Shown: positions 50,839 through 58,494 of the stretch, one piece after another
Layout of the letters: each line of letters begins with the position of its first letter
Numbering within the stretch: position 1 is the first letter of the stretch
Assembly: GCA_024636295.1 (NCBI GenBank)
Contig: JAGXHI010000037.1
Coordinates: forward strand, 37,462-101,461
DNA length: 64,000 nucleotides
Origin: Desulfuromonadales bacterium
Lineage (GTDB): Bacteria > Desulfobacterota > Desulfuromonadia > Desulfuromonadales > JAGXHI01
Direction of reading: 5' to 3'
Made by a program: the position numbers and the translations under genes
Notes under the pieces: generated by a model
Databases searched by the model: none
What the model saw: the letters and a program-made list of their open reading frames with translations, nothing else
Told to the model about the DNA's origin: nothing

Positions 50839-51582
50839 TCAGTTTTGGTCAAGGGAAATGGCATTTTTTCTCATCGATTCTCCTTTCAATTCGATTTTGT
50901 GGGCATTGTGGACCAGCCGATCCAGAATGGCGTCCGCGAGCGTCGGATCTCCGATCGCCTCATGCCATGAAGAGACCGGCAACTGACTGGTGACGATGGT
51001 AGACTTTTTGCCGTAGCGATCCTCCAGCAGCTCAAGCAGATCCCTGCGCTGCAGATCGGAGATGGGCGTCAGGCCCCAATCGTCCAGAACCAGCAGATCG
51101 GTTTTGGCGTAGCCGAGCATCAGCTTTCCGTAGCGGCCGTCGGCCTTGGCCAGTCGCAGCTCCTCGAACATTTTCGGCAAACGCAGATAAAGAACCGAGT
51201 AGCCTTCGAGGCAGGCTTTATGAGAGAGGGCGCAGGCCAGATAACTTTTGCCGACGCCGGTCGGACCGCACATCAGGACGTTGATTCCCCTGGCGATCCA
51301 TGTGCAGGCGGCAAGGCTCAGAATCAGAGCCTTGTCCAGTCCCCGGGAGGATCTGAAGTCAAGGTCCTCAAGGCAGGCGGATTGCCTGAGCTTGGCTTTT
51401 TTCAATCGGGTGGACAGCCGGCGATTCTCTCGCTCGGTGATTTCCCGATCCACCAGCAGGCCAAGCCGCTCTTCGAATCCGAGGCTTTCAACCTGCGGGA
51501 TTTTTTGCTGCTCCTCAAGCGCCTTGAGCATGCCGGCAAAGCGAAGGCAGCGGAGTTTTTCCAAAGTGGGATGGTTCAACAT
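50839..51582 (-). CDS. istB: IS21 helper ATPase IstB
   Basis: GINVLMCGPTGVGKSYLACALSHKAC, LLVLDDWGLTPISDLQRRDLLELLEDRYGKKSTIVTSQLP. Confidence 0.97.
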   Translation of the reverse strand: MLNHPTLEKLRCLRFAGMLKALEEQQKIPQVESLGFEERLGLLVDREITERENRRLSTRLKKAKLRQSACLEDLDFRSSRGLDKALILSLAACTWIARGINVLMCGPTGVGKSYLACALSHKACLEGYSVLYLRLPKMFEELRLAKADGRYGKLMLGYAKTDLLVLDDWGLTPISDLQRRDLLELLEDRYGKKSTIVTSQLPVSSWHEAIGDPTLADAILDRLVHNAHKIELKGESMRKNAISLDQN

Positions 51583-51600
51583 CGGTGTATTCTCCTTTTG

Positions 51601-53121
51601 TCAGTGGTAGTAGCGGCCGCCGCGAATATTGTCATGATGAATCGTCTCGGCAGAGGGGAGATTTTGTTCTCGGGGCTGCTGATCAAGGCCGGTTGAGAGG
51701 ATCGACTTGACACTTTTATAGCTGGTCGCCTTGCCCTCCAAGGCCAGATCGCAAGCGGCCTCCAGTCGCTGCGGCCCGTAGATTTTGCCCAGCCGGATCA
51801 GGCCCATGGCCGAGCGAAAAGCCTGCTGGGGATGCTGGCGCGAGGCCAGGATCGTCTCTGTCATGGCGGCGGTTCGGGGGCCGGTCGCAGAGGCCCAGCG
51901 AATCAGCCGCTGCGGCGTCCAGTCGGCATAATCCCTGTGGGCCTTGGGCATGTGAGCGGCGACAGTGGAGTGTTGTCCTTTTCTGAAGGAGCGCAGGTGG
52001 GAGGCGACCCGTTTGCGCTGATCAAAGCACTCGATGCACTGCGCTGTGATCCGGATATCGAGTTGCCGACCCCGCAGTTGATAGGGAACCGAGTAGTAGT
52101 GGCCGTCGACTTCGACGTGATAGTCGATATTGACGCGGGCCTTCTTCCACTGGGCGAACACGTAAGGCTGTGCGGGAAGCGGCTTGAGGGCCGGCCGGTC
52201 CAGGGTCTCAAATGCCTGCCGGCGTGAACCGGGCAGCTTCTTGAACGGACGGTTGTTCAGATCCTGCAGCAGCTCGCCGATAGCGGCATTGGCCTCGGCC
52301 AGAGAGAAGAATGTGCGGTTTCGCAATCGGGCCAGAATCCAGCGCTCGACCACTTGGACGCCGGCTTCGGCCTTGGCCTTGTCCTTGGGTTTACGCACCC
52401 GGGCTGGAATGACCGCGGCGCCGTAATGCTCGGCCAGATCCTGGTAGCTGGGGTTGAGATCCGGATCGTACCGGCAGGGCTTTGCCACCGCTCTTTTGAG
52501 ATTGTCAGGGACGATGATCGAGGGAACTCCGCCGAAGAACTCAAGCGCCCGTCGATGAGAGCCGAGCCAGTCGGATAGAGACTGACTCCGTGTCGCCTCG
52601 GCAAAGGTGTAGTTGCTGGCGCCCAGCACCGCGACGAAGATCTGGGCTTCATGGATCTCGCCGGTGTGAGGATTGACGATCGGAAGGCTTTGTCCGGCGT
52701 AGTCGACGAACAGCTTCTCTCCCGCTTTATGGATCTGGCGCATGGAAATTCTCTGCTTGCCGGCCCACTGCCGGTAAAGCTCGCAGAAATGGCTGTAGCG
52801 ATACGTCTGATCAGAGCCGCTCTGGTATTCCTCCCGGAGCAGCATCAGGGTGACCCCGTCGCGTTTCAATTCGGTATGGATGTGAGCCCAGTCCGGAACA
52901 CGGCGGCCGGTTGCGGAAATCATCGCCGATGGCGGGAAAAGACGATGATAGATTTGCTGCTCAGAGAGCGAATTGGGAAGAGGCCAGCTAAGACCCGCCG
53001 CCGTGGCGCGCCGCAGGTAATCGCCGACCGTGGTGCGAGATAAACCTAGAGCGCGACCGATCGGGCGCTGCCCGAGGCCGCTTTCGAAGTGAAGACGCAG
53101 AACTTCTTTGATTTTGCGCAT
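51601..53121 (-). CDS. istA: IS21 transposase IstA
   Basis: MRKIKEVLRLHFESGLGQRPIGRALGLSRTTVGDYL, rve DDE core LFVDYAGQ...IIVPDNLKRAV...PKDKAKAEAGVQVVERWIL. Confidence 0.97.
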   Translation of the reverse strand: MRKIKEVLRLHFESGLGQRPIGRALGLSRTTVGDYLRRATAAGLSWPLPNSLSEQQIYHRLFPPSAMISATGRRVPDWAHIHTELKRDGVTLMLLREEYQSGSDQTYRYSHFCELYRQWAGKQRISMRQIHKAGEKLFVDYAGQSLPIVNPHTGEIHEAQIFVAVLGASNYTFAEATRSQSLSDWLGSHRRALEFFGGVPSIIVPDNLKRAVAKPCRYDPDLNPSYQDLAEHYGAAVIPARVRKPKDKAKAEAGVQVVERWILARLRNRTFFSLAEANAAIGELLQDLNNRPFKKLPGSRRQAFETLDRPALKPLPAQPYVFAQWKKARVNIDYHVEVDGHYYSVPYQLRGRQLDIRITAQCIECFDQRKRVASHLRSFRKGQHSTVAAHMPKAHRDYADWTPQRLIRWASATGPRTAAMTETILASRQHPQQAFRSAMGLIRLGKIYGPQRLEAACDLALEGKATSYKSVKSILSTGLDQQPREQNLPSAETIHHDNIRGGRYYH

Positions 53122-53659
53122 GGATAACCTCGTATTTGCCAACGGTGCACCTCCTGGAGAATTGAATTCCCAGGGTTGTACACCAGGTTATCCAGCGCCG
53201 CTTCAGTTTTCCGATTCAAACTGGTCCACACATTCCGTTTTTGCCGGAAAAAGTGGCCCACTTTGGATCGGATTCAGTGGACCAGTTTCCAGCGGAATGG
53301 GTGGCCCAGTTTGTTCCGGAGCAGGTGGTCCACTTTGCAGCGGAATCGGTGGTCGGATTCCGCCGGAATACGCAATCCGCACGCCTGCGCTATCGTCTTG
53401 ATTTCTCGGGCCTGCAGCGGGGCCATCGTTGATTCCAATATTGAAGCCGTCGGGGATGGAGGTGCTTTCCTCATGGGAATGAGAGGGAGTCGGCGCAGAA
53501 GGGGCGTGGTGGTCTCGTCAAGCACTTGATTTTCTTATTCCATGTGCCTTTCTTCTGACAAAAGGAAATCCTGAACGCAGAAAGGTTCCATCAAAGCCGC
53601 CACTCCCTCCGATGCTCGGCGGGAGAAATTCGGGACCTGCCCTCGAATAACCACAGAAA

Positions 53660-54049
53660 TCAGGGATGCCGGACCTTGCATTGGAACGAACCGGCGGCGG
53701 CGCGCACAAACTTTTTATCGAAGGTGAAAAGCTCCGAGCAGTGACCGCAAAGGGCAAGATGCAGGGCGTCGACGAAATCCATGCCCGAGCGATAGCCCTC
53801 GAGTGCCTGAGAAACCGCGCGGGCATCGCGCAGGACGACATTGGGGAGCCCGAAAAGTTTCAGAAAGCCTTCGCGAATCGTTGCCGGAGAAAGGTCATAG
53901 GCGTAGCGCAGCACCCATTCGGTTTCAAGAATCACGGTTTCGGGGATGAAAATCTCAGTGGCGGTGAAGATCTCCCGTGCCTGTGCCATCTGGGTCTGGT
54001 CGTCGCCCATCAGCAATCTTACAACGATGTTGGTGTCAACGGCTATCAC
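53660..54049 (-). CDS. VapC-like PIN-domain toxin
   Basis: MIAVDTNIVVRLLMGDDQTQ...ILETEWVLRYAY...MDFVDALHLALC...LFTFDKKF; acidic PIN residues present. Confidence 0.92.
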   Translation of the reverse strand: MIAVDTNIVVRLLMGDDQTQMAQAREIFTATEIFIPETVILETEWVLRYAYDLSPATIREGFLKLFGLPNVVLRDARAVSQALEGYRSGMDFVDALHLALCGHCSELFTFDKKFVRAAAGSFQCKVRHP

Positions 54050-54302
54050 GATCCGACTCCCTGGCGCCCCTGCGGATCGCCTCCTCCATTTCTTCGATCG
54101 TTCTGGCTTTGCCGTGATACCCGAGAGAGGCGACCACTTCGTCCAGGGTGGTTTCGGAAAATGGCTTTTTTGGTTTCAGAAGCACTCCGTCGCCAACATC
54201 GACCACTTCCAACTCCTGTCCACTTTTCCAATTATGCGCCGCCCGCACCTGACGGGGGATGATCACCTGCCCTTTGCTTGAAAGCCTGGTCGTGGTTCCC
54301 AC
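54036..54302 (-). CDS. AbrB/SpoVT-type antitoxin (VapB-like), GTG start
   Basis: GTTTRLSSKGQVIIPRQVRAAHNWKSGQELEVVDVGDGVLLKPKKPF; overlaps vapC. Confidence 0.9.
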   Translation of the reverse strand: MGTTTRLSSKGQVIIPRQVRAAHNWKSGQELEVVDVGDGVLLKPKKPFSETTLDEVVASLGYHGKARTIEEMEEAIRRGARESDRDSR

Positions 54303-54442
54303 GCTGTCCTCCTCTGAAGTAAGACGAATGTAAGATAGAGTACGCCACAGAGGAGGTTGTGTCAATCATTCAACCCGGTGGCACAAAAAGGGCAAAAAAA
54401 GGGATGATGTGGGCGTGGCACGGGGAGGTGGGGGATGAGCAC

Positions 54443-54471
54443 TTGACAGACAACCATCTATGTTGTATTTA
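54443..54471 (+). promoter_or_regulatory. Sigma70-like promoter of the nucleotidyltransferase module
   Basis: TTGACA - 17 nt - TATTTA; the -10 lies within the first TTGTA-N8-TACAA palindrome. Confidence 0.65.
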
Positions 54472-54524
54472 AACATACAAGATTTTGTATTTTTTCGTAC
54501 AAGGAATTGTATTTAATGGTACAA
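54463..54524 (+). promoter_or_regulatory. Triple operator: three TTGTA-N8-TACAA palindromes at exact 22-bp spacing
   Basis: 54463..54480, 54485..54502, 54507..54524; third contains the ATG start codon at 54516. Confidence 0.85.
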
Positions 54525-55109
54525 ATTGAATACAGACTCGACAGAGATGAGCTCCTCGACAACCTGCGGGCATGGAATCGCGTCTTGCGACGTAAGGTCC
54601 GCCTGATCGCCTGCGGCGGCACTGCCATGACATTGCTGGGGGTAAAGGCATCTACAAAAGATGTCGACTTCATGATCCCCGACATCAGGGAATACGATTA
54701 TCTGACGAAGCAACTGCCAGCAATGGGTTACACGCAGACAAAAGGCCATGGATGGCAGCGAAGGGGAGACGTTTTCCACTTCGATCTATTCCGGGGAAAC
54801 AACATCCATACGACTGGGCTCCTGCAATCGCCCCTGGAAGAGGGCCGGAACCGTCTGCTGGTCGAATTCTCGCATCTTTACATCGGAATCCTGAACGATT
54901 ACGACCTGATCGCCAGCAAGCTGATGCGCGGCACCAGGGTTGACTTTGAAGACTGTGTGACACTGGCAACAGCACATCAAGACGAACTGAATATCGAGCG
55001 ACTTGTCGCCCACTTTCACGAGATGGTGGGCTATGACGTCGCAGAAGAACGATTAAGACCAAACATAGACCACTTCCTTGACCTTCTGAAAGAGGCTGAA
55101 AATGGCTGA
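54516..55109 (+). CDS. DUF6036-like nucleotidyltransferase-fold protein
   Basis: LIACGGTAMTLLGVKASTKDVDFMIPDIREYDYLTKQL; NDYDLIASKLMRGTRVDFEDCVTLA. Confidence 0.82.
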   Translation: MVQIEYRLDRDELLDNLRAWNRVLRRKVRLIACGGTAMTLLGVKASTKDVDFMIPDIREYDYLTKQLPAMGYTQTKGHGWQRRGDVFHFDLFRGNNIHTTGLLQSPLEEGRNRLLVEFSHLYIGILNDYDLIASKLMRGTRVDFEDCVTLATAHQDELNIERLVAHFHEMVGYDVAEERLRPNIDHFLDLLKEAENG

Positions 55110-55773
55110 TGACAAATTCCTCAAAAGTCTATCCAAACTTGGCTTTCCGATGTTCGAGCCAAGTGAAGAATTGGATGTGAACGAGACTTTGGCAGAAGTG
55201 GTCAAGAGCAATGATACCCGTCTTTGGGAAGGATTCCCCGTCCTGCTGGCCAATGCAGGCGAAAGTTACCAGTTTTCGTCCGATCTGGTTGAAAGGCTGC
55301 TCTCCACGGAGGAACTTCAGGAGCAATACCACCGGCTACTACTCCTCTCAGTCGCCGTCTATGATTATTATCATTTGTCCTTTTCATGGCTGAACAAACT
55401 AAAAAGAGACTTCTCCAGCGATGACAAAAATCGCGTGAAGGGCTGGCGCAACGCACTGACTCACAACCAAACCCCCAATTGGGTGGCGAACGAATTCGAC
55501 CCCGAGAGGGTTAAAGGGCTTTTTGAATTATATTACGAGCAGAAGGCTGAAAAAAATCGAAGGCGGAAGGATCGATACGAAGAGTTCTCACTTGAGTATG
55601 CTTTGTCTCAGGTATTCTCGCCGAAGCAGAAGGAGCTATTCAGAAAGAAGCTTGAAGGCGATCCCCTGAACAAGACGGAACAGGAATATTACTCTCGCAC
55701 TGTCAAAAAAAAGGTGGTTGCCCTGGCTAATTCGGAACTGCATAGCCTCGCCAGAAAATTGTTGGAGCAGTAG
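55102..55773 (+). CDS. Hypothetical partner protein of the nucleotidyltransferase module
   Basis: 223-aa ORF overlapping the upstream stop (translationally coupled); no family recognised. Confidence 0.75.
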   Translation: MADDKFLKSLSKLGFPMFEPSEELDVNETLAEVVKSNDTRLWEGFPVLLANAGESYQFSSDLVERLLSTEELQEQYHRLLLLSVAVYDYYHLSFSWLNKLKRDFSSDDKNRVKGWRNALTHNQTPNWVANEFDPERVKGLFELYYEQKAEKNRRRKDRYEEFSLEYALSQVFSPKQKELFRKKLEGDPLNKTEQEYYSRTVKKKVVALANSELHSLARKLLEQ

Positions 55774-56053
55774 TGCTTTGGAGAAGATGTGACGCTGACA
55801 AGGGTGCGGCCGGGTGTAAGGGGAAGGCGTCGGGGGATGGCGAGGGCGTGGCTGTTGGTGGATATTACCCGGGACTGGTCGTGTGGCAGAAGGGGCAGGT
55901 GGTCATATGCTGGGTCGCAAAATGAATTGCTGGGATTGGCAAGGTCGCCATTTCACCCTCAAAAATCGGCTTATAAGCCCTTTTTAGGGGACGATTTCAA
56001 AGGTTTTCTCTTTCAATTTCATGCACTTTGTTCGGTCCGACCCCAGAAACTCT

Positions 56054-56192
56054 AAGAGGATCTCGTCGGTGTAGGAGGCTCTTAGAGTGGCGATTTTGAT
56101 GCTGAAAACAGACCTGTAAGGCTGTTTTTGACAGGTGTTTTCATGGATTCTGTTTTGATTACAGTGAGTTGGCCAGGTCCGACCCCGGTCAT
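56054..56192. repeat. 139-bp dispersed direct repeat, copy 2
   Basis: Near-identical to 49668..49806. Confidence 0.95.
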
Positions 56193-56232
56193 GAAATGTT
56201 GAACTTGACCCCGCTGGGCTCCCCAAACCGAG

Positions 56233-57399
56233 TCAAAGCAAACTTAGCCGCCGCAAAGCGGCTTCAATCATGTCCACCGCCTCGGCAATGTGTTCCTCAG
56301 TCGTGAATCGTCCTAAGCTAAACCGGACTGACGCAGCAGCATCCTCTTCGGACAGACCTATTGCCTTCAAAACATATGACGCCTCGGGTATACCTGATGC
56401 ACACGCCGAGCCGCTTGATGCTGCAAGCCGTGGCTGCAAAGCAGCAATAATATCTTGGGCGACAAAGTCCTTGAAACATACATTAAGGTTGCCGGGATGT
56501 CTTTTTCCGAATTCCGATCCATTGAGGTGGATATCAAAACCTAGGGTCGTTAGGCTTCCCCAAAACTTATTTCTAAGTTGGCCCAGACGGGATTGCTCTT
56601 CCTTAGCCTCTGATCCGGACATCAACTTGGCAGCTGCGGCCATGCCTACACACAAAGGCACAGGTATTGTCCCAGGCCGGAGGCCTCCTTGTTGTGCACC
56701 GCCATACAACAAAGGCCGAATATGGTTTTGCAGTTCTCTCCGAACAAACAGTGCTCCAATTCCTTGTGGCCCATATATTTTATGGCTTGAAAGACTTAAG
56801 AGGTCCACATGCTCACTAATGGCATCAAGGTTCATTGCACAGGGGGCTTGAGCTGCATCACAATGGAAAGGTATTCCTAATCTAGAAGTCAACATTCCGA
56901 TCTGTCCGACTTCCTGCATAGAACCAATCTCATTGTTTACTGCCATTACTGAAACTAACGCGACATCGTCACCAAGGTTATTCTCTAAATAATTCAAATC
57001 AATTGTGCCATTTTTATCTACAGGGATGAGTTCAGTTCGATATTTCCGATTTTTATTGAGAAAATGAGCTATTTCTAGGACTGATTTATGTTCTATACCA
57101 CTAACCATTATTCGTCTCTTAATGTTTAATGGCTTTTCACATAGCCCTAGGATGCCTAAATTGTTCGATTCAGTAGCACCAGATGTAAAAAAGACCTCAT
57201 CGGGGTCGGCCCCGACCATGCTTGCAATATCTGATCTAGCTGTATCAACAGCATTTGCAGCCCGCCATCCGACAGCATGCTCGCCAGAATGAGGATTGCC
57301 AAATTGAGAAGAAAAAAATGGCTTCATCTGCTCAAAAACTCTTAAATCCACAGGAGTTGTTGCCTGATGGTCTAAATAAATAGTTTTGCCAATTTTCAT
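56233..57399 (-). CDS. sspA: Cysteine desulfurase, probable SspA/DndA-type
   Basis: YLDHQATTPVD, ATESNNLGILG, VDLLSLSSHKIYGPQGIGALFV, AASSGSACASGIPEASYVL; divergent from a DUF4007/ATPase/PAPS-reductase-like operon. Confidence 0.85.
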   Translation of the reverse strand: MKIGKTIYLDHQATTPVDLRVFEQMKPFFSSQFGNPHSGEHAVGWRAANAVDTARSDIASMVGADPDEVFFTSGATESNNLGILGLCEKPLNIKRRIMVSGIEHKSVLEIAHFLNKNRKYRTELIPVDKNGTIDLNYLENNLGDDVALVSVMAVNNEIGSMQEVGQIGMLTSRLGIPFHCDAAQAPCAMNLDAISEHVDLLSLSSHKIYGPQGIGALFVRRELQNHIRPLLYGGAQQGGLRPGTIPVPLCVGMAAAAKLMSGSEAKEEQSRLGQLRNKFWGSLTTLGFDIHLNGSEFGKRHPGNLNVCFKDFVAQDIIAALQPRLAASSGSACASGIPEASYVLKAIGLSEEDAAASVRFSLGRFTTEEHIAEAVDMIEAALRRLSLL

Positions 57400-57455
57400 A
57401 GATCCTCACGACGTATTCTGTCACGGACTCCCGTTACCTTGTTACATAGGAAGCG

Positions 57456-57529
57456 CTGGAACTTAACTCCAGGAAATGTTTGACAGTACCATAACTATAC
57501 GTTAGTGTCGATCTGGAACTACTCTCCAG
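57456..57529. promoter_or_regulatory. Two identical-arm palindromes CTGGA-N7-TCCAG in the sspA/sspB divergent intergenic region
   Basis: CTGGAACTTAACTCCAG at 57456..57472 and CTGGAACTACTCTCCAG at 57513..57529. Confidence 0.65.
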
Positions 57530-57540
57530 GCGAGGATAAG

Positions 57541-58494
57541 ATGTCACGAGGACCATTATACGAAGAAAACTATCGCCCACAGTTTTCTGGGCACGAAACC
57601 TTCCCTCTGCGCTATGGGTGGCTAAAAAAAGCCTTTGATTCCATTGCTGTATCGTCTGAAACTGTCGATAATCGTTCAGTTTTCCTTGGTGAAGATGCTA
57701 TCGCAAGATTCGGAGTCGGCAAAAATATGGTTGCTGCAATCCGGCATTGGGCCTCTTCGGTCGGCGTCATCAAAGAGGATCAAAAATCCGGCAAGATTCT
57801 GCCAAACACCCTTGGAGAGCTTCTTTTTGGCTCCACTGAAACAGAAGGTCTCGATCCATATCTAGAGGATCCCACAAGTCTTTGGGTAATACATTGGCAG
57901 CTTTGCGGACGCGCCACAAAAACGACATGGTATTGGACCTTCAACCTTTTTCCCAATGACCTATTTGACCGTCACCACATCTCTGACGGCCTGGAGAAAC
58001 TAGCATCCGATCGAAAATGGGTAAGAACATCGCCAGCGACAATCAAACGTGACGTTGAGTGCTTTGTACGCACCTATGTTGCACGTCCAGCCGCAGGAAA
58101 ATCAACTCCAGAAGATACCTTAGAATCACCCCTTGCCGAATTAGGCCTTATCAAACCCGTTGGGAGGCGAGATGGCTTTAGACTTGTGCGCGGCAGCAAG
58201 CCTTCACTTGGAAGTGGCGTCTTTCTTTTTGCCCTTGTCGACTTCTGGTTGAATTCCACCTATTCAGAACTCAATCAACTTCCTTTTGATGCAATCGCTA
58301 GGGCACCTGGTTCCCCGGGTCGTGTTTTTCTGCTGGACGAAAATGAACTTGCCGGCCGTCTCATGGATATTGAAGAAACCTCTAAAGGTGTCTTAGCTTG
58401 GTCCGAAACTTCCGGCGTTAAAGGCATCATCAAAAAGCCTAGTCGAGCGTTTAGGGATCAGCCAGTGTTTTATATTCGCGACGATTACAAGTAA
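57541..58494 (+). CDS. sspB: DUF4007 family protein, probable SspB
   Basis: FSGHETFPLRYGWLKKAFD, FGVGKNMVAAIRHWASSVGVI, WVIHWQLCGRATKTTWYWTFN. Confidence 0.82.
   Translation: MSRGPLYEENYRPQFSGHETFPLRYGWLKKAFDSIAVSSETVDNRSVFLGEDAIARFGVGKNMVAAIRHWASSVGVIKEDQKSGKILPNTLGELLFGSTETEGLDPYLEDPTSLWVIHWQLCGRATKTTWYWTFNLFPNDLFDRHHISDGLEKLASDRKWVRTSPATIKRDVECFVRTYVARPAAGKSTPEDTLESPLAELGLIKPVGRRDGFRLVRGSKPSLGSGVFLFALVDFWLNSTYSELNQLPFDAIARAPGSPGRVFLLDENELAGRLMDIEETSKGVLAWSETSGVKGIIKKPSRAFRDQPVFYIRDDYK

Larger units (their letters stand above)
50721..53374 (-). mobile_element. IS21-family insertion sequence, complete, with 6-bp target duplication (ATCCGC)
   Basis: istB+istA; ends TGTGTATTCCGG...CCGGAATACGCA; flanked by ATCCGC at 50715..50720 and 53375..53380; several GTGGWCCA...TTCCGSCGGAA sub-terminal repeats. 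Confidence 0.88.
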
